Assembly (NCBI RefSeq): GCF_003086295.3
Contig: NC_092052.1
Span: 17,266,346 to 17,330,345 of the forward strand
Length of the DNA stretch: 64,000 nt
Reading direction: 5' to 3'
Source: Arachis hypogaea
Lineage: Eukaryota; Streptophyta; Magnoliopsida; Fabales; Fabaceae
A program made the translations under genes and the position numbers. Numbering within the stretch: the stretch's first letter is position 1; every line of letters starts with the position of its first letter. Below the pieces are notes generated by a model. It searched no databases, had not been told where the DNA came from, and saw nothing but the letters and a program-made list of their open reading frames with translations. Shown in pieces: positions 47,007 to 60,617 of this stretch.

Positions 47007-48747
47007 AAGGTTCTGAAAACTGAATCGGTCATCGAACCGTTCTAGTGACTGATTCACTGATTTATTAGTCTAACCGATTCAATAGTGGTTTAACCGAAAT
47101 AACCATTTTATAATAAAATAATAAATAAAATATAAATAAACACACCAAGATTAACAAAAATAAACTATATTTAACTAAGATTAACAAAATTTTCAAACAT
47201 AATTTTAACAAGATAAATTAACAGAGTTTTCAAATCAATTTTAACAAGTTCAACACAATGATTAATAGCAAAAAAAAGGCTAGCACTATCAACTCTCCAA
47301 TTGCTCAATAACCTCCTTTCCTTCCCAACACCTTCAAAGTAATCTCTAGTTCATCCCACAATAAGTTATATCAATTAGAAATTATCAAACCACATTCATT
47401 TTGTATGCAAAAACAGTTTTAACATGGAAAGCTTCATTGCAAGAATGCAAGTTGGTGTGCAGGTCCTCGAACAGCAAATCAATACAAACATTCAAGAAAA
47501 AGAAAGATAACACAGCAACAACACAACAAAGAATCAAAGGAACATTTAAAACACAGCAACAACACAACACCTATAGGAACATTTAAAACAAAGCAACAAA
47601 GAAAGAAATATCTAAGAATCAGCATTGCTGAGAACAATAACTTGAACCTGTATGCTTAAAGAATCAAAGGCTAAGCTTCACTGGAAAAGTGAAGAACACC
47701 CAAAGGAAGGAAACTTCAATCACAGCTTAAACCAAAATTCACAATCCCTTTAAATTGAAGCAGCAAGCAACTTGAGAACTAAAGCAAGGTTAAGCAGTGA
47801 ACTAAATCAGTCTAATTTTAACAAAGATTAACTGAACTAAATTAACTAATTATTCAATGATTCAATCCAAAACAAGAAAATAGTATAATACAGCACAGGA
47901 GCAGAGCTAATCAATGATTTAAATTTCAATCTGAGTAGCACTAACAGAATCCAAGAAAAAATCAATGTTCTAGCAGAATCTCAAAAAAATCATTGAATCA
48001 ATGTTCTGAGCAAAGATAAAAAATCAGAACGAAAATTTTTAAAAAAATGAAGCCATTGCCTTCGTGAGCTCGAGGAAGACGCACCAATTGTTGAATGAGG
48101 AAGAAGCGTGGAGCCGCAGACGACCGGACGAAGACACGATGGTGTCTGAGCGCAACGGCGGCGTTGAGTGAGACCCTTGCGGCAGTGGGGGAGTAACCTA
48201 GGGTTTGTGTTTTGGGGGTGGGGCGCTGTATACCTGTATCTGAATGAGGAGGAGGAGGAGGAGAAGTGAGGAACCTGCGCGACAGAGGCTTCCACATTCG
48301 CACGGTGGCTGCGCGATGGAAGGTTGCGATGGCTGCGGCGCGATGGAGGGGAAGTGAGGGAGCATGCGGTGGCTGTTCGAAGTTCCGACGGCGGCGGTAG
48401 CAGGCGGTGGCTGGACGGACGACCAGGAGCTCGAAGAGAGGAGCCCTGGACTGAGTGTGAAAGAGGCAGTGAGGCACTGAGGAGGCAGATGCGCGTTCTG
48501 GATCTGGACGATGGAGTTTGGGTAGGGTTAGTCAGTGTGCAGCACAATGAAACGACAGCCATTAGTTCCTTTTTCAAAAAACCGGCCGGGTTACGATTCG
48601 GTTCGACCGATCGGTTCCCGGCCGGTTTGACGGTTTAATTGCGGTTTTTGAAATTAGCGGTTTTAACATTTGTCCGAGTTGTTTTTTGTAGCGGTTCACA
48701 GTTTAACCGGTTCGATCGGCCAATCCGAACCGATTTTCAGAACATTG
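47007..48747. mobile_element. Non-autonomous hAT-like element, copy 3
   Basis: 1741 bp, starting CAAGGTTCTGAAAACTG and ending GATTTTCAGAACATTG, with a perfect 8-bp target duplication, GTCTTGGT, at 46999-47006 and 48748-48755. Subterminal sequence is rich in CCGGTT/AACCGG motifs on both sides. A GC-rich core lies at about 48060-48550. No transposase is encoded. The perfect duplication suggests it is the youngest of the three copies here. Confidence 0.95.
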
Positions 48748-48755
48748 GTCTTGGT

Positions 48756-49912
48756 TAGATATGGTAGTATTTGGTTAGTGGGCGTATTCTGTTTGATTAT
48801 TGATATACACAATTTTAAAGGATATGTTGGTACACAGATTAACACAAATTATATGTATTTTTAGTATACTTCTAATAAGTTGAGACACAAAAATTAATAT
48901 AGAGACACTGATTATTTTGACAATTTTATTCTTGTTTTATTTCTATATTTTTATTTTTGTCCTCTCCTCTCATCCATTTTCAGATCTTTTCATCTCTTTT
49001 TTCCTCTCTTCTCCTCTCTATTTCAACTTCCGTCTCTTCTCTCTTCATGGGCAACCAAGCAGAATCTCTTTCCCCTCTCTTCTCCTCGCCATTTCAACTT
49101 CTACTTCTTCTCTCTTCATGACCAACCAACCTCCTCTACTGAAGTGCCTCTGCCACTGTCACCGTCTCCCTTCCTCCTCATACTCTCTAGATTGCGTCCC
49201 TGTCTTCTTCCTTCTTCCAAATCTCCAGATATGTGACTTGTGTCTCTGTCATGTCGCAGTCGAGGCTCTATCATCAATCCATTGTGTCTTTATCTTTATC
49301 TCTGTTCATCCTTCTATTTGTCCCTTTTTGGATTTTTTTCCTAAAATAAAGTTCTATTTTTTCTTTGTTTTTTTATTATTAATTTGTGCTATTTTTAGAA
49401 AAAAAAAGTATAATATGAATGCTATGGATAGTTTCTTTCCGTTGGCTTCTACACCGTTGAAATATCTCATCCTCCAATTCATTTTTTAATTTCTCAGCTG
49501 CAAAACTACGATATTCCATTTGTTCATCGTCGCTTCAACAACTTAAAATTGACACAAGAAATTCAAAATGGAAATCATGTCAATTAATTACTTGCTATTT
49601 AATTAGAAAGATATGTATTAAATTTGTTGTTGAAATTACTAGAATTTTTTTATTTGGATAATTTTTTGTTATGAATAGAAATGGAAAAAAAAGAATCAGT
49701 GTAGCGGTTGATGAAAAAATATAGATAGTGGTGATGGTGGTAAAGGTAGATGATGAGAGTATTATTGACTTTTTAAAATTTTATGTGTTTTATGTATGTT
49801 CTTTATCAAACATAAAACATGTATACATGTATTTTGTGTCTATGTCTATATAGTCTATGTCTTTGTGTCCATGTCTCATGCTACACACTAAACAAACGGA
49901 GCCTATGATATG
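48756..49912. other. Probable non-autonomous element with pyrimidine-rich core
   Basis: The right part (about 49790-49912) has many 'tgtgtctatgtct' type motifs, and ends near 'aaacaaacggagcc', a wording seen at ends of legume MITE-like elements. The left edge near 48765 is only weakly similar in reverse. A C/T-rich block fills 48950-49330. The long open frame over it is low complexity and not a credible gene. Confidence 0.35.
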
Positions 49913-52900
49913 GCTACTGTTAGTGTGGAAGATACGCGTGAGTTGCGTCGTAATTCCAGCCATGCAGAAGTCATTGATTTTTAGCCTGAAGATGGTACAC
50001 CTATCACCATGCAATGTGAGCCAAGCTCCACGCAAGCCCAAGTCAATGGTTCTTCTTCAAAGATGGCCCAAAAAAAAGATTATGAGGCTAGGGGAGGGTA
50101 AAAATTTGCAGGGGATGAAAAAGAATGCTCCAGTTAGAATTTGACCTATTTTACCAAAAAAGGCTTCAAGGCCAAACAAAAATTGTAAGAGAAAATCCCC
50201 CAAATTGTGGAATCCATGGCCGAGCCCCTTCTAAAGAAATCCTCTTCGTCGAGGAACCCGCACACTGCTGTAATTGAGTTGGCGATACTGAGAGTATGAG
50301 AGAGATAGAGCGCCAGCAACGAGAGGGATTTGAGAAGGCTAAGGAGTTGGATAGCCTTCTCGATACCCATGTTGTTGTGAACTCTTTTTGAATCAACTTC
50401 CTCCTTCCTCTTCAATGGTGGCGACATCAAAAGGGAAGATGATAAAAGAAGACCCGCCAGATAAGAATAAGTCTTTTATGTTAAAGGAGGAGCCATCTTC
50501 GAATGAGAGAATAGAGCATGTCTTTGTAGCTGCATCCTCGTCAGTGGATCAGGGTGATGTTGGACCATCTGCTTAAGAGGTATTTGATCTTTACAATCTC
50601 CTTTGATGCGGTTGTTATTACGAATATTATTGTGTAGAACTGCCGTCTGGGTTGTAGGGGTTTTGCCAATCTCATTAGAAATCTTAGTAGAGATTATGAT
50701 GTTTAGTTTGTGATCCTTCTTGAAACACATATTAGTAGTGAACGTGGTAAGAAGATTAGAGACAGAATAGGGATTGATAGTTGTTGTGTTGAGGAAGTTA
50801 GAGACCAGTCAGAGGACATTTGGTGCATGTGGAACGCTGATTTCTGGAAGTGTCATTTTGAAAACTTTTCAACTGAGTCATTTAAAGGTGGAAGGTAAAA
50901 AATCCATCGTTTTGACTTCTTACAACCATTTATGGTAGCCCTAATTGGCTTTACTGCAAAACTCTCTAAGATAATTTGTAGGATTTGAACAATTATGTTA
51001 ATTTACCCTAGTGTACGATTGGTGATTTTAACACCATTCTTCACGATCATGAGAGGAGAGGGGGTCTTGGGAATGGTCAGTATGCTGCGTGTCTGGATTT
51101 TCCATCTTGTGTTCAGGATTGCAGTCTTATTGATCTAAGCTATTCTGGCTCCCTGTTTACTTAGAAGAGAGGTACTTTAATGGAACGGTTGGATAGAGTT
51201 GTTGGTAACATCGATTGGCAGATCAAGTTTCCCGAAGCCTGCATCAAGCACTTACCTCCTTTGGAATCTGACCATACTTCTTTGTGCTTACAGCTTGATC
51301 TGGGCCTAATAGAAGACGTTGACCTTTCAGGTTTCTGGCTTCTTGGTTCCTACATCCTGATTTCAAACGTATGGCTGCCAGCAATTGGAATTACACGAGT
51401 TCTTTGATGGATTATATCAATAATTTTCAAAATTCTCTGAAAGATTAGAATGCCAATGTTTTTAAAGGATATTCGTAAGAGAAAGTCTAAGATTCTGTGA
51501 AGATAGCAAGGTATTTCGAATAGTCTTAATGTAGGGAGCAACAACTTTTTGGAGAATCTTCAGAAAGATTTATAGGCTGAATATGAAGAATTATGGGATA
51601 GGAAGAGCTTTTATGGTTTCAAAAATCTAGGTGTAAGTGCCTCGAGTTTAGTGACCGAAATACAAAGTTCTTTCACGGAGCAATGATGGCTAGAAGAAGA
51701 AGGGATATAATCATATCTCTTTAAGATAATGAGGGTAATTGGGTAACGGATATAGGGAGATGCTTGAGTCTATGGCTAACTCCTTTTATTCTAACCTATA
51801 TACAGATGACTTACCGTACTCTCCTTTCATTCTTCAAGGTGCTTTTCCCGTATTAAGCAACGAAGATCAAGAATATATTGGTAGAATAATGCTGCCGATG
51901 GAAATAAAAGAAGCCTTGTTCAGTATGGGGTCTGAAGGCGCTGGGTAATGATGGGTTTCAAGCTACTTTCTACCAAAGTAACTCGGAAATGGTGGGTAAT
52001 GACCTTTGCGACCTTGTAGAGAAAGTGTTTCATAATCCTCAGGTGGTTGAGAAGATTAATGAGATGCTTATTACTCTCATCCTGAAAGTTGAGCCTGTCT
52101 CTAATTTGAGCCAGATGAAACCGATCAGCCTCTGTAACATCTCCTACAAAGTCATAACCAAGCTTCTTTCCAGAAGAATTTCTAGAGTTATGGAGCATTT
52201 AGTGAAGCCAACTCAATCGAGTTTTGTTCCTGGAAGGCAGACTTCGGATAACGTCATCATCACTCAGGAGGTTATCCACTCTATAAGATAGAAAAAAGGG
52301 TTGAAAGGATGGATGGCTATCAAGATCGACTTGGAGAAGGCTTATGACAGGATTAAATGGAGCTTTATAGAAGATAATGTCCAAGACATTAGGTTTCCTC
52401 AGCATATCATCGTGCTGGTTTGCACATTCATCTCTACTACTAAGTTCAGAGTTCTTTGGAATAGCAAGGATTTACAAAGTTTTAATCCCTCAAGGGGTAT
52501 CCGGCAAGGATTTACCCTATATTTTCGTTTTGTGCATGGAGTGGCTCTCTTAGTTTATAAGCATGGTCGTGGACCTGCACTTCTCGAAACCAATCTGTCT
52601 TAGCTGGGATAGACTTAAATTTTCTCATCTATGCTTTGTGGATGATCTTATCTTTTTTGCGGAAAAAAGCATGGAGCAAGCGAATGTGATCAAGAAAGTT
52701 TTGGAGGCCTTCTGTACTAGTTCTGGTCAGAAAATCAATAATGTGAAGACCCACATCTACTTCTCGAACAATGTGGGGAACAATGTCCGAAAGGAGATTA
52801 GTGAAGCGCTTTAGTTTACAAGAACTAATGATCTGGAAAAATATCTAGGGATTCTTCTTTTTCATTCTAAAGTGAACAAGGGCTCTTATAATGGTATTAT

Positions 52901-54757
52901 TAGCAAGATGAGCACCAAACAAAACAATTGGAAGGCAAACACGCTATCCTTGGCAGAAAGATCAACCCTGGTAAAATTTGTTCTTACTTCCATTCCAGCT
53001 TATACTATGCAAACTACTATTCTTCCTGTTGCTACTTGTAATGCTATTGATTCTAACTGCAAGAATTTTCTCTGGAGAAACACCGAGCATAGCAAGTGGA
53101 CCCATTTTGTGAGCTGGCAGAGGCTAAAAAACCCCAAGATTTTTGGAGGGCTTGGAATTCATTATGCTAGAGAGTTAAACCAAGATTTTATGATGAAAAT
53201 GGGCTGGAGTTTAGTAGAGAAAAATAATAGTTTATGGGTCAAAGTTCTCATCAAAATACAGGTGTGGGAATGATATTATCCCCGATGTTAGGAAAAGGAA
53301 TAAAGACTCCAACCTTTGGAAAGGTGTTTGTCTAGCTTGGAAGGATGTAGATTACAATACCATTTGGAGAATTAGCAATGGTTCCAAATTTAATTTTTGG
53401 GATCATAACTGGATTCTTAAGTTGGGTCGTATGAGCAATCATGTCACTCAGGTAAATATGTCTAGTGGGTATAACGCCTTTCCTAATGATTTTCTTTCGG
53501 TTTTAGGTTCGTGGAATGAAAGGAAATTGAGGGAGTGCTTGCTTGATAGTATTGTGAAAAGAATCATGGCTATGGTGCTTCCTTCACTGTGGAAAAAAGA
53601 TGATCAGATTGCTTGGAGCTTGTCAAGTGATGGATCCTTCAACCCTAAATCTGCTTGTTTATCTCTATGCAACGACATTCCCCTACTAATCCGATTTTCA
53701 AAACTATTTGGAATTAGAGAGGTCCAGAACGGGTGAGATATTTTCTGTGGCTTGTTGCCAATGAAGCTATTCTCACTAATAACACAAGAAGAAGAAAACA
53801 TATGATCATTGACCCTATGTGCCCCAGATGCAATGTCAAAGTTGAGACTACTATACATGTCTTGCGGGATCGTATTTTCACAAAACAGGTTTGGAGGAAA
53901 CTCGTTCACCAGAATATCTCCCAATCCTTCTATGATGTGAATAGTCATGAGTGGCTGTTTTTTAATATTGAAAAAAAAAGGATTGGTTAAATATTTTTGG
54001 GGTGGCTGTTTCTACTCTCTGGTATTTAAGGAATATGTTAATTTTTCAAGAGAACATAAGTCTTGTGAGCCTGTGATTCTTAGCATTCAGGCACGAACAA
54101 GGGAGAATCAATTACTTCTTCCTAAGGTGAAAGGTCTTAAAAATCCTATTTCCAACAATGAGAATATGATTTGCTGGAGAGCTCCTCAAGAACCATTCAT
54201 CAAAATTAATGTGGATGGGTCCTTTTTATGCTCACAATAACAATGCGGCATGTGGTGGGATTTTCAGAGATTCCCTGGGTAGATTCTTGAAGGGCTTTTC
54301 TTGCAATATTGGCAGCTGCTCGATTATGCATGCCGAATTATAGGGTATTTATCAAGGGATTGCAAATTGCGATGGCTAATGATATGAAGAATATCATTGT
54401 AGAATCGGACTCCAAGATGGCAATCAACATGGTTAAGGGAGGGTGCCATGGCCTCCATCCATGCTTCCCTCTGGTCTAGGATATTCACATTCTCTCGCGG
54501 CGACTCGAAGAAGTTAGATGGTGCCACAACCTGCGGGAAGCAAACATCGTAGCGGATCATCTTGCAAAAAACGGCCAAGATTTGCCTTTGGGATTACATA
54601 TCTTTGATGCCCCTCCTCCTGATACGTGTGATGCCATTTCTCTAGATAGTTTTGGTATTTTTCAGGCTGAGAGGCTCCTGTTAAAACTTGTTAGCTTGGT
54701 TTTTCTTTTCTTTTCGGTTGGGGTCCTTGACTCCCTTCTTTTCACAAAAAAATATAA
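49913..54757 (+). mobile_element. L1-type LINE retrotransposon, decayed
   Basis: On the plus strand there is an ORF1-like remnant (49913-50580), endonuclease, reverse transcriptase, zf-RVT and RNase H regions, and a short A-rich end near 54750. The order is that of plant L1-type LINEs with a C-terminal RNase H. Many stops and frameshifts are present. The 5' edge is unsure because it abuts another repeat. Confidence 0.88.
50590..54757 (+). pseudogene. LINE ORF2 (endonuclease, reverse transcriptase, RNase H)
   Basis: The endonuclease begins near 50638, where the usual Trp before NCRLGCRG is a TAG. It goes on with ILLETHISSERG, IGDFNTILHDHERRGG and, at 51180, RLDRVVGNIDW and LESDHTSL. Reverse transcriptase follows: MKPISLCNISYKVITKLLS, FVPGRQTSDNVI, IKIDLEKAYDRIKW, SRGIRQG and CFVDDLIFFAE, where FVDD is the catalytic box. 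Then come LAERSTLVKFVLTSIPAY, the zf-RVT block (RYFLWLVANEAI, CPRCNVKVETTIH) and an RNase H start (INVDGSF). At least eight stops or shifts break it. Confidence 0.88.
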
Positions 54758-55111
54758 GTATTGATGTGATGAATTGTGAATGTCTTTAAGACATCTTTAA
54801 CACCATAATCATAGTCTATAAAACAAAGTCTTAAAATACAACTTCCAATCTAAAAAAAAAAGCATAAAATAAAATCTTTAACATCAAATATTTTTCCTTT
54901 GCCAAAGTATAACTTCCAAAAAATAACTCCATGTTCTCTATTAAAACAACACAATACATAAATATGTTAACATACATTATAAATAAGAATACCCTATGTT
55001 AAATAAAAATTTGGCATAAAAGAAATTACCTAAACTCATAAATTTTCCATATCCATCTCATAGTCCCAATGACTTAGAATTTTCTACCCTAATTTATTTA
55101 TATTATATCAA

Positions 55112-57364
55112 TCAACAATTCACAAGAGTTAAATTTGACGTGAAATTGCACTTTAATAACAGATAAAAACTTGAATTATTAATACTTTCATCCGAAGAGT
55201 ATATCCAATGCTGAATACAAATTAATGCCTCAACAAGTTCATAATGCAATTTATTGTGATGTGGATTTATAATTTGACCACCAGTACTAAAAGCGGACTC
55301 TAAGACATCGGTAGAAATTGAAATGGCAAAAAAATCTCTTGCAAATTTTTGTAAAGTTGGATATTTCACTCCAATATTTTTTCAGTAGCCTAAAATATTT
55401 CACTCCAATATTTTTCAGTAGCCAAATTTATTTTATCTACTATAACAGTCTCTTCCAAATAGAAATTCAATTTAATTTTTGTAGCACAGTTTTCAGATAT
55501 ATCTTTTACAAATTACCAGTAGATAGAACTAAATTTTGCTTTCTTTTACCCTTCATCATCTCCAGCATTCAAAATAGAAGCTGAACCATCAACATTATTT
55601 TGAGCTCTTTTTCTAACCCTAGTCTTTTGTTAATATTCGGATACTAATTCTTCCATTATTTTCTTGACCTTCCTCAATTCATTTTCATTTTGAAATCCAT
55701 ATATTTTAGGAAAAAAAACTTGAACAGTTTCATCTTATATCTAGGGTCTAAAATAGCTCCCACAGTCATGATTTCATTATTTTGATCCCAATATTTTTGA
55801 AACTTACTAATTATATTTGTTGCCATTCTATGAATCATGTCATTAGGACTATACATCCACTCATTCAATGTCAATATCATTTAATACACCTTGAAACAAA
55901 TATAAATTTATGGTTGGATATAAAGTGCTAAAGAACAATTCAGTCACACTATAAAAGACTTTCAATTTTTCAACAAGTTCAGTTGTCATTTCCTATTCAT
56001 CATCAGATATTACACATTTATCTAGAGATTCATGTTGTTTTAAATGCTAAAAAATTTCTCTATATGGCAATGCAGAATCAAGCATTAGATAAGTTGAATT
56101 CCATCTAGTTCTACAATCAAGTGTAAGCTTTCTCCTATAACTAATATTCAATTGCTTATAAGTCTCTTTAAATTTTTCTTCCCTCTTCTGTGTTGCAACA
56201 AAAAAGAAACACTTTCTAATTTTTTTTAAATGGAAACATATATTGCATTCATGCTATCCTTCACAATCAAATTAAAAATATGAGCACAACAATGCATGTG
56301 AAAAAATTCCCCTCTCTTAACAAAGTTAGATGGTGAAATTTTATCAGGTATGAGACCAATTATGGAATCATTTGTAATACAATTATCAATCGTTAAAGTT
56401 GACAATTTTCTATCTATATTCCAATCATAGAAAAAATTCACCAAAATATCACTAAGAACCTCAGTAGTATGGGGCACAGGCACGTATGCAAACCTAAAGT
56501 AATGTAAATATAAGAAACAATCATGACATTGCAACTCAAATATACAAAGATACTAAAAGCAGTTAAGCACAAATAAATCAAAATAATACCTCACAAGCCA
56601 ACTCTACAAGTTCCAATAATCATCAATAAAGTGACTTGTAATTAACATATAACCTTTGTTTTGAGAGTCAGCACTCCATAGTCCACATATCAGTAGTTAT
56701 AACAATGCAGTTCGAATTGTTTTCCAACAATTTCATATATAACATTAGACTTTTTAGCTTCATACATCTTCGTGATATCACTTTTCAATGTATTTCTTAT
56801 ATAAAATTTGAATAAAAGTTGAGTTTCAGCCATAAACTCGTAAAAACTCTTTTGCTCAACAAATGTTACAGGGTGATTATTCCTAATAACCCATCCTATA
56901 AGTGCTTATCGTGATGCCTCTTGAGTAAATGTGAAGTTTTCAATCAAAAGTGAATCCATTGGCTTTTCCGTTCCCGTTGAACCTAATTATTGTTGCACTG
57001 TTTTTAATATTGATTGCTTTGTCCCCTTGACAATACAAATTGAACAAATTCTAATGTGATCATGCAAATGCTTAGTTCCTTGCTTCGTGTCACCTCCAAG
57101 CTGTCGTTCGCAATATTTACATATTGCCTTCCACTTTTCATCTATTTGCTCCCTCCTAAAATGCTACCAAGTATCGGAAGTTAATCCTTTTTTAATAGGG
57201 TTGCTTTGCACGCTTTGATTGACTTGTTGTCATTCTTCTTGTATTTTTTCTTGTCCTCCTTCTTGTGTTTCTTCAACATTTACTTCAATTACTTGACCCT
57301 TGTCACCTTATGTTGGTTCTGAATAATCATTGTTTTTCATATGAGTGGAGTTGTAACTATCCAT
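55112..57364 (-). pseudogene. RICESLEEPER-type hAT transposase relic
   Basis: Read on the minus strand from ATG 57364: an acidic start, a BED zinc finger (WKAICKYCERQLGG, then GTKHLHDHIRIC, about 57060-57150), the catalytic region (KLSTLTIDNCITND, HMHCCAHIFNLIVKD at 56226-56430), a central block (VGAILDPRYKMKLFKFF near 55700), and the C-terminal dimerisation domain (YPTLQKFARDFFAI, ESAFSTGGQIINPH and EALICIQHW at 55200-55370). This is the full domain order of plant hAT transposases of the RICESLEEPER/DAYSLEEPER kind. Stops and shifts throughout make it inactive. Confidence 0.88.
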
Positions 57365-57988
57365 CCTATACAAAAACAAAAACAATAAGTGAAATCCAAG
57401 CTAAGGCATAATTATTGCATAAATAATATTCTACATATAACACCTACAACAAATTGTTCGACTTACAATGGATAACACATACAGATCAATCTGCATACCT
57501 GCATAGTTCAACCTACAATGGCTAACACCTATACAAATCAGATTAATCTTGGATAAACCCTAAAAATAGTTCAACCTACGATGGATAACACCTACACCAA
57601 ATCAGAGAAACTGATAACACTACACCAAATTAGATTAATCTTGGATAAATTCTAAAAATAGTTCAAACTACAATGGATAATACCTACACCAAATCAGATT
57701 AATCTTGGATAAACCCTAAGTGCAAGAGATTATGGAAAGGAAAAGAGTATCAAACTTGAAGTCAAGTGAAAGTGGAGGAGGAGGAGGAGGACAGACAACT
57801 GGCGACTGCGATGAGGAGATGTAACGGTAACTTCTTTCGACGAGTTGGGGGATGCAACGAAGACTTATTTTGACGAGTGGCGAGGTAAAGAAACGACCCA
57901 GTGCAGGAGAGAGAACGGCTCAAGGAGAGAGAATAGCATGGGAAGAAAGAACATAGCGTGCTCAGTGATGGTGCGGTGAGGACGACGG

Positions 57989-59271
57989 TGATGCGTGAGC
58001 ATCTTATACCCTTTTTCTTATCATTTCTAATTATTTTTAGTTAGATTTTATTTAGTTTTACTTGATTTCAGTTTAAAAATCCTCTTTGGATACCACTTTG
58101 AGTTGTTTTAGTATTTTTATAATTTCAGGTGAAATTCAGAGCAATTTGGTAGAGTTTGGAGCTAAAACAGAAAAGTTGGCATATGCGTTTAGCGCCAGCA
58201 GCATGCACGATGTTACTCCCTCTAGGGCGCTAAACGCCCAATATGGCGTTTAGCACCAGCAAGCTTGGTTCGAATGTGAAAGGCCCACTCTTGGAGCATC
58301 TCTAGTGGATTTAGCATTTATTATTAATTATATTTTTATTGTCCTTTTGTAATTTTTATTTACAAACAATATCTTTTAGTTTTAGGATTTATTATTTTAT
58401 TTTATTTTATTTTCCGAATCAAATTAGGTTAGATATAAAAGCGAAAAGATTCACCCTTGAGAGAGGATTCGGATCTTCGCTCTTCCGTACTTTTTAGAAC
58501 CCTAGTTTTTCTCTGTAAGTCATGAGCCACTAAACCTCTTTGGTTAAGGTTAGGAGCCCTGTTTATTTCTATGGATTAAGACTATTGCTTTTCTATTTTA
58601 ATTAATGTATTGATTCAGTTTCAAGGATTATTTTCATTCTTAATCTTATGAATCTGGGTGGAATAAAAGTATGACCCTTATTCTACATGTGTTCTTGTGA
58701 TTCTTGATAGAGCTATCTCGCTTGAACAACAGCTTGAAAACAAATTCTTTCTAAATTGCTAATTACATGAACTAATTGGGATATGTGACATATAATCATG
58801 TTAGCTTTGGGAAATTATGATTTTTGTGGCTATAAACTAGTGTTGAATTTAACCCTCTAATCGAAATTAAGTGACCATGACAGTGGCGGTTAATGAAGGT
58901 TAGAGGAGACTAAATCACTAAGACATTAGGATTTAGTCATTTACAGTTTGCCATGAAATTAATCTTGCATGATTAAAATGGTTAGTAAGAAAACTTAATC
59001 TGAAAAATTAAACATCTCTGAAGCCTTAACTGTTTTCTGTCGCTGTTTTTACACCAAACCTGTTATTTGCTTTCTTTACTCTCTTATTTACTGTTTGATG
59101 TAAATTTCAACCACCAAAACCCTTTTTGTTAGCCTAACTAAGCCAATTGGATAACCATTGTTGCTCAGTCCGACAATTTTCGTGGGATTGACCTTCACTC
59201 ATCTGAGATATTACTTGGATGACCCGGTGCACTTGCCGGTTAAGTTGTGGATAATCCTAAATTTCGCACCA
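57989..59271. mobile_element. Solo LTR inserted in the hAT element
   Basis: 1283 bp, starting TGATGCG and ending CGCACCA, which are imperfect inverted ends of TG...CA type. No primer-binding site or internal domain follows, and hAT end sequence resumes at once, so it is a solo LTR. The flanking 5-mers GACGG and GATGA differ by two transitions and may be the decayed target duplication. It contains 'gcgtttagcgccagc' and 'ggcgctaaacgccc' and 'ggtgcacttgccggtt', wordings I associate with Arachis Ty3-type elements (inference). Confidence 0.7.
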
Positions 59272-59668
59272 GATGACATGGTGAGAAGGGAGAGTGACGA
59301 GGGAGTGGGTGGCTAGTTGCAGAGAGGATGGAGAGAACAGTGAAGGGATAGTGGCAAGGGCTAAGGGGTGAGGCGCGACACTAGTGAGTGAGAAAGGATA
59401 TTATGGTTTCTCACTTTCTCTCTATATATATGAGATGTGAAATTACTAAAAAACCAAAACAAGAAATAAATTATTTGGGGTAATTAAGTCATTTTTGAAT
59501 TCAGAGATTGGCGAGGATGGGGCGGGAATCTCCGCTCGGGTCTCCGCTTCTACCTCAAGAAAATTTTGTCCATCGTCCCTATCCCCGCGAAAAAAAATTT
59601 TCACAATCGTGGCCCATTCAAGGCAGTCTCTATGGGAATTTTCACGTCTCGAAAGTATTTGTCATCCC
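59272..59668. mobile_element. 5' end region and terminal repeat of the hAT element
   Basis: After the solo LTR, GC-richer sequence resumes and ends at about 59668 with TTTGTCATCCCTG, whose reverse complement CAGGGATGACAAA is a typical hAT terminus. The matching end on the far side of the transposase (expected left of 55112) was not found and may be deleted or displaced. Confidence 0.55.
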
Positions 59669-59749
59669 TGAGTGCAACCATAAGCACATATTTATAAAAT
59701 AAAAAATAAAATACTCTCTTTAATGAATATTTTACTTTTTCCTAAAAAG

Positions 59750-60430
59750 GGTAACAGAATAATGATTGCAAGCAAGCAAGCAAATAGCATCAAACACAAC
59801 TTAGAAAAAAAAGAAACACGAAAGCAAGTAATGAGAGAGCAAAAAAGGAGCATGATTGTAGGAAGCAAAAGCCATAAAACGAAAAGAGAGTACACCAGAG
59901 AAGAAAGACCTGGTGGATTGAAGGATACATTGAACTTGTGTAAACAAGGCACTCAAGAAGGTCATAGACATTGGTTGTGGTGGGCCCATTATTGTACAAC
60001 TTTGAGATCGAAAAAAAATGATGATGTGTATGGTCATCTTCCTCCATCATAATCAATTGGATGAGGAAATCACGAGAAGAATAGGAGATTCGAACAATGA
60101 TAGACTTGAGGGTGGTGACTGGGGAGGAGACAGAGGGGAGAGGGGAATCAAATGTTGCGTTTTGGGTATTCTCCAAAACGACTCGGTTTTAAAACCTAAG
60201 CCTAGGGATAAATTTGTCTTGTTTGCACACATGGACAACTGACTGCCACATGTCCTACTCTATATCTCCATGTCAGCATTTTTTATTTGTCATTGACGGA
60301 AAAACAAAGTCAGGGACTAATTTGTCTGCCATAGTTAAATTTGAAAGAGTTTTTTGTGTATTTCAAAAGTTGAGGGACTAAAGTGTCCAATCTTAAAAAT
60401 TTCAAGAACTAATTTGAATAATTACTAAAA
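59750..60430. mobile_element. MULE end fragment
   Basis: The right part (60240-60430) has 'gtcagggactaatttg', 'tgagggactaaagtgtcc' and ends 'actaatttgaataattac', the 'agggactaa' wording of MULE terminal repeats. The GC-richer part before it resembles the leader zone of such elements. No partner end is seen in the window. Confidence 0.5.
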
Positions 60431-60617
60431 AAATTTCAATATAAAAAATAAAGTTTTCAACAAAAAATAAAAAATAAAAAAGATTTAACTAATTTGCAAC
60501 ATAAAGACATATTTTTTAAATATAATAATAAATTTTTTTTAATATTTTGATATATTCAATGCATTGACAACTTAAAAAAAATATTTTTTACAGTAATTTT
60601 ATAAAATATTTTTTTAG

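Noticed and set aside
48917..49489. 190-codon Phe/Ser/Leu-rich open frame
   Set aside because: It is translated from a C/T-rich low-complexity tract and has no start context or domain.
59692..60176. Overlapping hydrophobic open frames on the minus strand
   Set aside because: They are low-complexity frames in a MULE end fragment with no support for a gene.
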